DNA of 38,758 bases from Acidobacteriaceae bacterium (GTDB lineage: Bacteria; Acidobacteriota; Terriglobia; Terriglobales; Acidobacteriaceae), in assembly GCA_003134815.1 (NCBI GenBank), contig PLCO01000039.1:1-38758 (forward strand). Direction: 5' to 3'. Position 1 is the first letter of the stretch, and each line of letters starts with the position of its first letter. Below the pieces are notes generated by a model that saw nothing but the letters and a program-made list of their open reading frames with translations, did not search any database and was not told the DNA's origin. The translations under genes and the position numbers were made by a program. Positions 8,748 to 17,209 of the stretch are shown piece after piece.

Positions 8748-9128
8748 ATGGCCGACGAACCAAACACAGCCGCAGCCGGCACAGGGCTGTCAGACAATAT
8801 CGCGGGGGCAATCGCCTACATCACGATTATCCCGGCGATCATTTTTCTGATTGTGGAACCGTACAACAAGAATTCATTTGTGCGCTTCAACTCCTGGCAG
8901 TGCATCTTCCTGTTTCTGGCCGCGGTGGTGGTGGATATTGCGTTGGACATCCTACTCGGGATTTTCACCATGATGTTTCCGTTCACGCTTTTCGGCTTCT
9001 ACCTTTGGCGGCTGTTGAGCCTGTTCTGGCTGTGCGTGATTGTCTTCTGCGCATATAACGCGTACCAGGGCAAGCGGTTCAAGCTGCCGCTCATCGGCGA
9101 CCTTGCGGAGAAGCAGGCGGGCGCGTAG
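8748..9128 (+). CDS. DUF4870 (Tic20-like) small membrane protein, copy 2
   Basis: A 126-residue paralogue of the preceding gene, with the same three-membrane-segment plan: YITIIPAIIFLIVEPYNK at the first segment, FVRFNSWQ before the second and GKRFKLPLIGDLAEKQAGA at the end. The start is set by AAGGAG 7 nt before the ATG at 8748. The third segment is richer in aromatic residues than in copy 1, and the central residues differ, so the copies have diverged well beyond a recent duplication. It converges with rnr, ending 41 bp away. Function unknown. Confidence 0.85.
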   Translation: MADEPNTAAAGTGLSDNIAGAIAYITIIPAIIFLIVEPYNKNSFVRFNSWQCIFLFLAAVVVDIALDILLGIFTMMFPFTLFGFYLWRLLSLFWLCVIVFCAYNAYQGKRFKLPLIGDLAEKQAGA

Positions 9129-9169
9129 GCAGTCGCGACGGGGCACCCGAGTCCGCCCGCCGCTGAATT

Positions 9170-11890
9170 TCAGCGCCTGCGGCCCTTCCTGAATCGCCGC
9201 TTGCTCCCACCCGGGGGTGGCGGCGATGTGTTTTTGCGCTTGTTCTTCTTCGATTTTGACGGCGACGGTGCGGCCTTTTTGCCGGTGAGCGGCAGTTCTT
9301 CTTCCACCAGAGCAAACTGAAGCTTGCATTCCTGTGCCAGGACGCGGTCGAGGATTACCTGCACGCGGTCGCCGGCGCGGAAGCGACGACCTGTGCGCTC
9401 GCCAATAATTTCGTGCGTGTTTTCGCGCCAGGTGAAGCGATCGGCGCGGAGTGTGTCAATGGGGACAAGGCCTTCGACAAAGAGATCGGTCAGCTCGACG
9501 AAGAGGCCGTACTTGGCGGGGTTCAGCACGAGGGCGGCGAATTCCTCGCCCACGCGGTCCTGCATGAAGCGGACCTTCTTCCACTCAACAAGCTCGCGCT
9601 CGGCTTCAGCGGCGCGGCGCTCGGTGTAGCTGGTTTCTTCGGCGATCTCGGCGAGCTCGGATTCGGGGATGGGGGGATCGATGGAGGATTGGATTCCCTT
9701 CCCCGGTCCCCGAGTGCCAGGGATCTCCACCTCAGGGACGAAGACCTGTCCCTGGGGACCCCGGACCGGGGGCACCCGCATGGTCTCCCACCCTTTCCGC
9801 ACCGAACGCGGAAAGGATGGGGCAACCCCATTGATTGTTTGGGCCTCGTTGGGGTGTGACCACGGCGAGCTGAGACGATTTGCATCAATGGTTCGACTGC
9901 CGGGGACGCCGGCGCGAAGCAGCGCTTTGACGATGCGGTGCACGATAAGGTCGGGATAGCGGCGGATGGGCGAGGTGAAGTGAGTGTAGGTCGGCGCGGC
10001 GAGGGCGAAGTGGCCTTCATTGACCTCAGAGTAGCGCGCCTGCGAGAGCGAGCGCAGCATTAGGTAGCTGAGGATGCGTTCTTCTGGTTTGCCTTCAATG
10101 CGCGCGGCGAGTTTTTGATACATGCGCGGCGTGACGGCGATATCCTCGGGCACCTCATGCTGGCGGGGATTGCGGCCCTGGCCGTGCGATTCGCGGCGCT
10201 CCTGGCGCGTCTGGATGCGTTTTACCGGCAGCGGCCCAAGACCAAGCGAATAACCAAAGCCGGCGGCGAGCTCTTCAAACTGGACGACGCGGCGCGGATC
10301 GGGCTTCTCGTGGATGCGGTAAAGCGAGGGGACGCCGAGGTCTTCAAGCCATGTAGCAACACACTCGTTGGCGGCGAGCATGAACTCCTCGATGAGGCGG
10401 TTAGCCCATGTGCGCTCGGCGCGCGTTACGCCGCGCATCTGGCCGTTCTCGTCGAATTCGATAACCGGCTCGGGGAGGTCGAAATCGATGGACCCTCGCT
10501 CCTCGCGACGCTGGTTCATGAGGACGGCGAGGCGCTTCATGTGTTCGAACTCGGGGCGCTCACGCGCTTCGTGGTTTTGGACGGGAGCATCGGCGTGGTC
10601 GAGAATTTCGGTGACCGCGGTGTAGGTCATGCGCGCGGAGGAGCGGATGACGCCTTCGACGATTTCGAAGCTCTCAATGTTGCCCGCCGCGTCAAGTTGC
10701 ATGAGGCAACTGAGCACGAGGCGGTCTTGATTGGGGAGCAGGCTACAGATGTTCGTAGAAAGCTCATGAGGCAGCATGGGGATGGCGCGATCGGGAAAGT
10801 AGACGCTGGTGCCGCGGATACGGGCTTCGAGATCGAGCGCGGAGCCCGGAAGCACGTATTCGGACACGTCGGCGATGTGAACCTGGAGCTCAAAACCCGG
10901 GCCGAGGGGGCCGCCATCGGCGCGCTCGCGGACGAGGACGGCGTCGTCGAAGTCGCGCGCTGTTTCGCCGTCGATGGTGACGATAGACAGCGAGCGGAAG
11001 TCGACCCTGCGCGCGATTTCGGCGGGATCGAGGTGCGCGACCTGACGTGCTTCGGCGAGGACGGCTTCGGGAAAGATTCGCGGGAGCTGATGCTTGCGGA
11101 TCATCATCTCCACGTCAACGCCGAAGTCGTCGGTGGAGCCGAGAATTTCGATGATGCGGCCGATGGGAGGACGCGTGGGCGTGGGCCAACTGGTGATTTC
11201 GACGTCGACGACGAGGCCGTCGAGGTGCTCCGGTCCTTCCAGACTTTCAAGTTTTGGAGTCACTTTTGATTCGCTACCGAGAACGCGATGCGGCGAGGAG
11301 GATTCGGCGGCTTGTGGGATCTCCGCGCCGGGAGGAATGACGATGGGCTGTGTCATGCGGTCGTCGAAGGGAATGACGACGTTGTTCCGGCCGCGATCCG
11401 GACGCGCGACGCGAAACGTGCCGACCACCGTGGAGTTGCTGCGCTCGAGAATGCGCACAATGCGGCCCTGCTGCCGCCCATCGGCTTTGGGAGGGTCGGC
11501 CTCGACCGCCACCAGATCGCCCTGCATGGCGGCGTTGATCTCGTTCGGCGGGATGAAAATGTCCTGCTGCGCGGGAGTAGCCTTGGACGCCGCTGCGGCG
11601 GGTTTGCGATTTGGGCGCACGAAGCCGTAACCGTCGCGGTGGAGGTCGAGGCGTCCGACGACGAGATTCTCGCGGGCGGCCGCGGACTGGCGGGAGTTTG
11701 TCCGGGGAAGGCCCCAATGCTCGCGGTCGAGTTGAACGAGCTTGCCGGCCACCGTGAGCCGGGCGAGGTGCTCGAGGAGAAGACGGCGCTCGCGGCCGCC
11801 GCCGAGCGAGAGTTCGCGCACCAACTGCTTGTATCCGGCCTTTTGGCCGGCAGAGGCGGCGATGCAGGCGAGCAATTCGCGATCGGTCAT
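9170..11890 (-). CDS. rnr: Ribonuclease R (3'-5' exoribonuclease) with an in-frame insert
   Basis: A 906-residue RNase II/RNB-family enzyme that processively degrades structured RNA in the cytosol. Visible parts: an N-terminal winged-helix-like region (1-60), cold-shock RNA-binding domains (about 75-240), the RNB catalytic domain (about 290-770) with the metal-binding set D307, D313, D315, D316 in DGETARDFDD, an S1 domain (about 785-865), and a Lys/Arg-rich tail typical of RNase R. Length exceeds the usual 700-820 residues. About 66 extra residues (about 670-737) sit between the SPIRRYPDLIVHR segment and the ERRAAEAERELVEWKK helix; their DNA is full of inverted repeats. The gene runs without frameshift, so it is probably functional. 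The ATG at 11890 follows a 20-nt direct repeat; the nearest AGGAG is 20 nt away, an unusually long spacing. Confidence 0.93.
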   Translation of the reverse strand: MTDRELLACIAASAGQKAGYKQLVRELSLGGGRERRLLLEHLARLTVAGKLVQLDREHWGLPRTNSRQSAAARENLVVGRLDLHRDGYGFVRPNRKPAAAASKATPAQQDIFIPPNEINAAMQGDLVAVEADPPKADGRQQGRIVRILERSNSTVVGTFRVARPDRGRNNVVIPFDDRMTQPIVIPPGAEIPQAAESSSPHRVLGSESKVTPKLESLEGPEHLDGLVVDVEITSWPTPTRPPIGRIIEILGSTDDFGVDVEMMIRKHQLPRIFPEAVLAEARQVAHLDPAEIARRVDFRSLSIVTIDGETARDFDDAVLVRERADGGPLGPGFELQVHIADVSEYVLPGSALDLEARIRGTSVYFPDRAIPMLPHELSTNICSLLPNQDRLVLSCLMQLDAAGNIESFEIVEGVIRSSARMTYTAVTEILDHADAPVQNHEARERPEFEHMKRLAVLMNQRREERGSIDFDLPEPVIEFDENGQMRGVTRAERTWANRLIEEFMLAANECVATWLEDLGVPSLYRIHEKPDPRRVVQFEELAAGFGYSLGLGPLPVKRIQTRQERRESHGQGRNPRQHEVPEDIAVTPRMYQKLAARIEGKPEERILSYLMLRSLSQARYSEVNEGHFALAAPTYTHFTSPIRRYPDLIVHRIVKALLRAGVPGSRTIDANRLSSPWSHPNEAQTINGVAPSFPRSVRKGWETMRVPPVRGPQGQVFVPEVEIPGTRGPGKGIQSSIDPPIPESELAEIAEETSYTERRAAEAERELVEWKKVRFMQDRVGEEFAALVLNPAKYGLFVELTDLFVEGLVPIDTLRADRFTWRENTHEIIGERTGRRFRAGDRVQVILDRVLAQECKLQFALVEEELPLTGKKAAPSPSKSKKNKRKNTSPPPPGGSKRRFRKGRRR
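9685..9880. repeat. Palindrome-rich insert within the rnr coding sequence
   Basis: An approximately 200-bp stretch in frame in rnr. It contains a perfect 9-bp inverted repeat, CCCCGGTCC (9701-9709) and GGACCGGGG (9763-9771), a 13-of-14-bp hairpin (9787-9800 with 9808-9821, 7-nt loop), and GGGG-CAA-CCCC (9819-9829). RNase R homologues have only about 38 residues here; this protein has about 104. It resembles a REP- or MITE-like intergenic element that entered a gene and stayed in frame. The boundaries are estimated from where homology to the family resumes. Confidence 0.6.
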
Positions 11891-12197
11891 ATGCCAAGAC
11901 TAAGGCAAGTCTCCTAAGACTAAGGCAAGTCGTGGACCAAGATTAAGGCCCGTTGAAAGTCTGGGTACTTTTGACGGGCAGAGCCGGCAGAGATTGCACA
12001 GAAGACGGAGAGTTGCCGTAGAATGGGTTTTACGCGTGATCCTGACGGAGCCGGATGATTGATTCCTCCGATTGCCGGCCGCACAGGAAAAGGCCGCGAG
12101 AGTTTGAGCGGCGAGCGGATTTATACTTTTTGAATTCGAGCCATTGGGCTTGCCTTGGCATCCCCAGTCCTCAGCGGACAGAAAAGGAAGAAAACCC
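11891..12197. other. Divergent intergenic region between rnr and the bactofilin gene
   Basis: 307 bp with no gene. The left end holds a direct repeat (11896-11949). A TATACT at 12122-12127 could be the -10 for the bactofilin gene, giving a leader of about 65 nt, but no matching -35 lies at the usual distance. No clear rnr promoter was identified. Confidence 0.4.
11896..11949. repeat. Two exact 16-bp direct repeats plus a third degenerate copy, upstream of rnr
   Basis: AAGACTAAGGCAAGTC occurs at 11896-11911 and 11916-11931 (period 20), with AAGATTAAGGC at 11939-11949. Each full unit has internal dyad symmetry (GACT...AGTC). The unit lies between the only AGGAG-like site and the rnr start codon, pushing them 20 nt apart. 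Confidence 0.7.
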
Positions 12198-12725
12198 TTG
12201 AGCGCAATGTGGAAACCAAGTCAGACTGGATCGACGTCGCCAACTCCAACGCCGGAGCCGCCGCGCGCTGCGCCTCCTGCCGCCGCGCCTGAAAGCCCCT
12301 CCCGCCTGCAAGCGGGATCCGCGGATCAGGCCACCCTTGGCAAGGGCCTGTTTATCAAAGGCGAGATTACCGGCTCCGAGTCCTTATATATCGATGGCAA
12401 AGTGGAGGGCGCGGTGACTCTCCCGGGCAATCGCGTGACCGTTGGGCGCAACGGCCAGGTCTCGGCCAACATCACGGCGCGCGAAGTTGTGGTGCTGGGC
12501 AAGGTGAAGGGGAACGTCTCCGCCACCGACCGCGTGGACATTCGCGCGGAAGGCTCGCTGCACGGCGATGTGGCCGCGGCGCGCATCAGCATTGAAGACG
12601 GCGCGTTCTTCAAGGGCGGCATCGACATCCGCAAGCCCGACGCGAAACCGTTGCAGGCCACCGGGACATCGGGTCCGGTTGCTGTTCCTGGGCCGTCGAT
12701 CCACGAGGCGCACAGCACTAACTAA
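12198..12725 (+). CDS. Bactofilin (polymer-forming cytoskeletal protein)
   Basis: A protein of about 175 residues. After a Pro/Ala/Ser-rich N-terminal tail of about 50 residues comes a bactofilin beta-helix core (PF04519) with repeating hydrophobic-Gly rungs: FIKGEITGSESLYIDGKVEG, then VTVGRNGQV, VVVLGKVKGNV, VDIRAEGSLHGDV and ISIEDGAFFKGGIDI. Bactofilins self-assemble without nucleotide into filaments that scaffold cell-wall enzymes at the inner membrane. The start is chosen as TTG 12198, because GGAAG at 12186-12190 is correctly spaced for it; ATG 12207, three codons on, would be 16 nt away. A strong terminator follows at 12772-12806, so the gene is probably monocistronic. A MurJ gene lies downstream on the opposite strand. 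Confidence 0.9.
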   Translation: MSAMWKPSQTGSTSPTPTPEPPRAAPPAAAPESPSRLQAGSADQATLGKGLFIKGEITGSESLYIDGKVEGAVTLPGNRVTVGRNGQVSANITAREVVVLGKVKGNVSATDRVDIRAEGSLHGDVAAARISIEDGAFFKGGIDIRKPDAKPLQATGTSGPVAVPGPSIHEAHSTN

Positions 12726-12771
12726 GCTGGGTTGGCGGCTTCGCAATCCTACATTTTGGCAACAGGCATGA

Positions 12772-12806
12772 GCGCTTCCGCGAATGTGGAGGCGCTTGTG
12801 TTTTTT
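12772..12806 (+). terminator. Intrinsic terminator of the bactofilin gene
   Basis: A 10-bp stem with two G-U pairs, GCGCTTCCGC (12772-12781) and GTGGAGGCGC (12786-12795), with a GAAT loop, followed by TTGTGTTTTTT. This is the best intrinsic terminator in the window. Confidence 0.85.
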
Positions 12807-12879
12807 GCGGCAGCGTAACAGCACAATGGATTGCAAGAGGGGTGGTTCGGGCGGGAAGAATCTGGAAACGATCTGGGAA

Positions 12880-12995
12880 TCGAATAGAAATGAATATGAA
12901 CATGACCCGCTTATAGTATCTGCAATTGACAGATAATAAATGAGATGACGATATATGAGTTAGAAATGATCTTGAATTGACATAGGAAATCAAAT
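12880..12995. other. AT-rich island with two TTGACA hexamers
   Basis: About 115 bp, visibly richer in A/T than its surroundings, between the bactofilin terminator and the murJ stop. TTGACA occurs at 12926-12931 and 12977-12982. A small dyad, TATCTG (12917-12922) and CAGATA (12930-12935), overlaps the first. GATATA lies 18 bp after the first hexamer and could serve as a -10. No ORF follows on the plus strand, so any transcript would run antisense to the 3' end of murJ. Confidence 0.4.
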
Positions 12996-13007
12996 GGTAG
13001 GCTACCC

Positions 13008-14696
13008 CTAAGCCAACCCCAGCCTCTTCAGGGTGACGCGAGGCAGCGCGGAGCCGGACTTATCCAGAACAAACATTGCGAGGCCGGTCCAGACTGCGAG
13101 GCCGGCAAAGAGGATGGCCGCATCGGCGATGGACCGGCCGTGATGAAGCTGGGCAAGGCTCGGAATGTGGCGGAAGAGCGCGGCCATCTCCCGTGCGGCG
13201 AGCCATGCGCCCGCGCCGCCGATGCAGGAGCCGAGCAGGCAACGGCCCAACTCCGCATAGTCGAGGCTGGCCAGTGATACCATGCGGCGTTTGTGCAACA
13301 GGACGCCGAGCGTGACGGCCTGGAGAATAATGCCGGCGCCGGACGCGAGCGCCAGCCCCGCCGCTCCCCACATTCTGTATCCGATGCCGTAGAGCGGGAA
13401 GGCGAGAAGAAGAATAATGGTGCTGGCCAGCATGGGAAGCCAGGTGATTCCGGCCGCGTAGAAGGCGCGCGCGTAGATGGCCTGCGCGGACCAGGCAAAG
13501 AGCGAAAGCGTGTAGAGAGCGAAGAACCACGCGGTGAGATTCACGTCGCCCGGCGTGAATCGTCCACCGCCGAAAATCAGCTCCACGATGGACTGAGAGA
13601 GCGCGACCATCACCGATGTAGCGAGAAGGCTGAGGGCAACCACGCGGGACACGGAGTCGGAGACTCCGGTGGCAAATTCAAAGCGTTTATCCTTCGCCCA
13701 GAGCTGAGCGAAGAACGGCATGGAAGCGACTCCGGCCGCTTGCGCCAGCATCGCCATGGGCGCGGAGAACAATTGTTTGGCGTTGGCCAGGCGCGTGATG
13801 TCACCGGCTCCGTGCGATGCGTAGAAGCCCGCGAAATACTGATCGAGGAACGGCAGCGTAAAGCCGAACATGAGCGGCAGAGTCATGAACAGCCACATGC
13901 GGAGGCCGGGATGGTGAAGATCGATCTCCCAGCGAAAGCGAATCCGCTCCCGGGCCGCGCCCCACGCATTGAGGCCAAGCGAGCCAAAGAGGAATCCCGC
14001 GGTGGCTCCGATGGCGAGAGAGCTGACGCCGAACCTGCGGTGCAGCAGCACGCCGCAAGCAATGATGATCAGGTTGTAGAGGATCGGGGTGACCGCCTGG
14101 TAGAGAAATTGTTTTCGCACCAGCAACGTCGCCCCCAGAACGCTGCCGGCAAAAAGAAAGATCTGCGCGGGAAGCAGGAGCCGGGTCATGTGCGCGCAGA
14201 GCGCAACCTGCGCGGCGGGAAAGCCCGGGTTGGTCCACCGGACGAACGGAGCGGCGAGAAACATCAACACGATCGAAGCGGCGGCGAGCACAAGGACCAT
14301 CAGGTTCAGCACCGTAAATAGAAGGCGCTCGCCTTCGTTTTCCTCGCCACGTTCGCGGTAGCGATTCAGAATAGTGACGAAGGTGATGGACACAGCTCCG
14401 CCGACGAGGAAATTGTTCATCAGGTCAGGAAGGCGGAACGCGGCCATGTACGCGTCGGTCTGCGGACCAGCGCCGAATACCCAGGCGATATATTTGCCGC
14501 GCGCGAGGCCCACCAGGCCGGATGCGACCGATGACGCTGCGAGCAGCACCGACGCCGAAAATGCGGAATGCGTGTGGGAGGGATGCAGGACGCGGAGCAC
14601 GCCCTGCCACCAGGGGCGCGGCGGCGGCGCCTGAGGTTCCACCTCGGCGGTGAGCTCCATTTGCTCGGGATCGCGGTTTGACGGCGGGCGGGCCAC
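13008..14696 (-). CDS. murJ: Lipid II flippase MurJ (MviN family)
   Basis: A 562-residue MOP-superfamily flippase with about 14 membrane segments. It moves lipid II across the inner membrane for peptidoglycan synthesis. Recognisable family segments include VGLARGKYIAWVFGAGPQTD, AFRLPDLMNNFLVGGA, PLMFGFTLPFLDQYF and a late SAQAIYARAFYA. A soluble, Pro-rich N-terminal 40 residues precedes the first segment, longer than usual. The GTG start at 14696 lacks a good ribosome binding site; ATG at residue 13 is an alternative. TAAAAT at 14710-14705 is a possible -10 only 8 nt before the GTG. The divergent prolyl oligopeptidase starts 36 bp away, so the two promoters must overlap. MurJ beside a bactofilin gene fits a cell-wall neighbourhood. 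Confidence 0.9.
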   Translation of the reverse strand: MARPPSNRDPEQMELTAEVEPQAPPPRPWWQGVLRVLHPSHTHSAFSASVLLAASSVASGLVGLARGKYIAWVFGAGPQTDAYMAAFRLPDLMNNFLVGGAVSITFVTILNRYRERGEENEGERLLFTVLNLMVLVLAAASIVLMFLAAPFVRWTNPGFPAAQVALCAHMTRLLLPAQIFLFAGSVLGATLLVRKQFLYQAVTPILYNLIIIACGVLLHRRFGVSSLAIGATAGFLFGSLGLNAWGAARERIRFRWEIDLHHPGLRMWLFMTLPLMFGFTLPFLDQYFAGFYASHGAGDITRLANAKQLFSAPMAMLAQAAGVASMPFFAQLWAKDKRFEFATGVSDSVSRVVALSLLATSVMVALSQSIVELIFGGGRFTPGDVNLTAWFFALYTLSLFAWSAQAIYARAFYAAGITWLPMLASTIILLLAFPLYGIGYRMWGAAGLALASGAGIILQAVTLGVLLHKRRMVSLASLDYAELGRCLLGSCIGGAGAWLAAREMAALFRHIPSLAQLHHGRSIADAAILFAGLAVWTGLAMFVLDKSGSALPRVTLKRLGLA

Positions 14697-14732
14697 TGCT
14701 GTCGATTTTACTTGGACGGCGAGGAAGCGCGG

Positions 14733-16922
14733 ATGCGGAACTTAAAGGGTCGCGAGTATGCTGTTCAAATGTGGAATTGCATACGCCGGAACTTTACATT
14801 CGCCCTGCTTTTTGCTCTCATTTTCGCTCACCGCGGACCCCTGGCTTTCAGCCAGGCGATTCACGGACGCGGCGGGATTACGCTGCCGCCACCGCCTGCC
14901 GTGAATGCCGATCCGTTCACTGACAACTATTTCGGGACAAAGATTGCCGACAACTACCGCTGGCTCGAAAACGCCAACAGCGCCGATACGAAGGCGTTTA
15001 TCGATACGGAGAATACCTACACGCAGCGCTATATGGAGCAGGCGCGGATTAGGCCGCAGATCAGCGAAGATATGGATGCGCTGGAGCATGTGAGCACTTT
15101 TGGAGTGCCGATCGAGCGCGGGAACGATCTGTTCTTTGAGAAGATGCTGGCCGGCGAGGATCAGTCGTCGATCTACGTCCGCCACGGATGGACGGAGAAA
15201 GACAAGCGGCTCATCGATCCGGCGCAACTGAGCCGCGATCCCAATACGTCAGTCGATTTGGAAGACGTATCGCGCGACGGAACGCTGGTGGCGTACAACC
15301 TGCGTCAGGGCGGCGCGGATGAAAGCACGGTGCGGATCTTCGACGTGAAGACGGGAAAGACGCTTGAGGATGAGCTGCCCAGCGGAATCTACCTGAGCGT
15401 TGCGTTTACGCCGAACGGGAAAGGGATCTATTACTCGCGCATGGACCAGAAGGGTTCGCTGGTCTACGAGCACGAGCTGGGAGCGCGGATCTCGCATGAC
15501 ACGCTCGTCTTCGGAAAGGAGTTTCGAGGCGAGGAGCTGGGACCGAACGACCTGATGGAGGCGAGCTTGTCAGACGATTACCGTTATCTGGTGATCCAGA
15601 TCGAGCGCGGCGTGCCGGCCAAGCGCATGGACATCGTTTATCGCGACGTGACCAAGCCCGGCTCGTATTTCGAGACTCTGATCTGGGGCGTGGATTCGCG
15701 ATTCTCCGCCGACTATGTGAAAGGCGCGTGGTATGTGAGCACAGACTACAAATCGCCAAACTGGAGAATTCTGAAGGCCGCCCCGGGCGTGATGCCCGAC
15801 GCGTGGACGACGGTGGTGCCTGAAGGACCCGATGCGATCGATGGCTTCAACATCGTGGGCGACAGGATTTACGTCAACCGGCTGCACGATGTGAAGTCTG
15901 AGACCAGCGTCTATACATTGGACGGCAAACCGGCAGGCAGCGTGGAGAACGACGGCATCGGGTTGGTGACCGTTCTCGCGGGGCACACCACCGATCGCTA
16001 CGGGTTCTACAGCTTCGAGTCGTTCATTGCGCCGCCAACGATTTACAGGCTGGACACGCTGACGGGCAAGCGAGAAGTCTTTGCGCAACCGAAAGTCCCC
16101 TTTGATTCCAGTCAATATGACCTGAAGCAGGTGTTCTTCACGTCGAAAGACGGCACAAAGGTCCCGATGTTCATCGCGGGGAAGAAAGGCTTGAAGCAGG
16201 ACGGGACGGAACGGCTGCTGATGACTGCCTACGGCGGATTCAATTTGAGCCAACTACCGGAATGGAGTCCCAGGGCGGCGTGGTGGCTCAAGGAGGGCGG
16301 CTGGTTTGCAATGCCCAACTTGCGCGGCGGAGGCGAGTACGGCGAACGCTGGCACGAGCAGGGAATGTTTGAGAAAAAGCAAAATGTCTTCGACGATTTC
16401 TATGCCGCGGCCGAGTACCTGATTGCCAACAAGTACACTTCTCCGCAGCACTTCGCCATTTATGGCGGATCGAATGGCGGGCTACTAATGGGCGCGGCGA
16501 TTACGCAGAAGCCGGAGCTGTTCTCAGCCGTGGATTGCGCCTATCCGCTGTTGGATATGCTGCGCTACCAGAAGTTCGAGCAGGGCGCGCACTGGATGAC
16601 CGAGTACGGGTCGGCGGACAAAGAGGATCAGTTCCAGTATTTGCTGAAGTACTCGCCCTACCAGAATGTGAAGGCGGATACTGCCTACCCGGCGGTGCTG
16701 TTCTTTACCGGTGCGAGCGACACGCGCGTCGATCCGCTGCACGCGCGGAAGATGACCGCGCTGTTGCAGGCGGACTCAACCAGCGGGCGGACGGTGCTGC
16801 TGCACTATAGCGTGTCAGGCGGCCATTCAGCCGGCGTTGGCGTGCAACAGAAGATCCAGGACGCAACCGACCAACTGACCTTTCTGTGGACCGAAACGGG
16901 ACAGCCTTCTCCACTGAAGTAA
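14733..16922 (+). CDS. Secreted prolyl oligopeptidase family serine peptidase (S9A)
   Basis: A protein of about 729 residues. A signal peptide ends near AFSQA. The N-terminal beta-propeller starts at DNYFGTKIADNYRWLEN, and the C-terminal alpha/beta hydrolase carries the triad Ser580 (YGGSNGG), Asp663 (ASDTRVDPLHARKM) and His698 (SGGHSAG). S9A enzymes cut short peptides after proline; the signal peptide puts this one in the periplasm or outside. All catalytic residues are present and the length is normal. Of several in-frame starts, ATG 14733 is chosen because GAGG lies 8 nt before it; ATG 14769 would give a shorter signal peptide. It starts 36 bp from the divergent murJ. No terminator was seen after the stop. 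Confidence 0.9.
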   Translation: MRNLKGREYAVQMWNCIRRNFTFALLFALIFAHRGPLAFSQAIHGRGGITLPPPPAVNADPFTDNYFGTKIADNYRWLENANSADTKAFIDTENTYTQRYMEQARIRPQISEDMDALEHVSTFGVPIERGNDLFFEKMLAGEDQSSIYVRHGWTEKDKRLIDPAQLSRDPNTSVDLEDVSRDGTLVAYNLRQGGADESTVRIFDVKTGKTLEDELPSGIYLSVAFTPNGKGIYYSRMDQKGSLVYEHELGARISHDTLVFGKEFRGEELGPNDLMEASLSDDYRYLVIQIERGVPAKRMDIVYRDVTKPGSYFETLIWGVDSRFSADYVKGAWYVSTDYKSPNWRILKAAPGVMPDAWTTVVPEGPDAIDGFNIVGDRIYVNRLHDVKSETSVYTLDGKPAGSVENDGIGLVTVLAGHTTDRYGFYSFESFIAPPTIYRLDTLTGKREVFAQPKVPFDSSQYDLKQVFFTSKDGTKVPMFIAGKKGLKQDGTERLLMTAYGGFNLSQLPEWSPRAAWWLKEGGWFAMPNLRGGGEYGERWHEQGMFEKKQNVFDDFYAAAEYLIANKYTSPQHFAIYGGSNGGLLMGAAITQKPELFSAVDCAYPLLDMLRYQKFEQGAHWMTEYGSADKEDQFQYLLKYSPYQNVKADTAYPAVLFFTGASDTRVDPLHARKMTALLQADSTSGRTVLLHYSVSGGHSAGVGVQQKIQDATDQLTFLWTETGQPSPLK

Positions 16923-17209
16923 CCATCCCAGGTAACGAAAACAACGAGATCCGCAGAGGCGAAGATTCGCCATGCGTAACCTCATGTGATTGGGCACTGT
17001 TCCGATAAACAACAAAGAACCAGAATGCGTGCCAGATGCGCGTCCGCAGTGGCTCGGCCCACGGAGATGAACCAAGGGCGAATCGAAGTGGACTTTCGTA
17101 GAGGCGGAAAGTCACAATCGCCTTCGGCAGTGTTGAAAATGTTATCCGCGGAGCGCCGCGGGCCGGCACAGGAGCTGGCCACGGTACAACCGCGGGGCCC
17201 GGAGCAGGA
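16923..17209. other. Intergenic region, no feature recognised
   Basis: 287 bp between the peptidase and the GAF-EAL gene. No supported ORF, terminator or clear promoter. The GGAG before the GAF-EAL start lies at its right end. Confidence 0.4.

Noticed and set aside
10115..11269. A 384-codon open frame antisense to rnr
   Set aside because: It lies wholly within the RNase R coding sequence, shows no domain, and is expected from the GC-rich codon use of the real gene.
13293..14321. A 342-codon open frame antisense to murJ
   Set aside because: Low-complexity, charged translation without any family features; a shadow of murJ.
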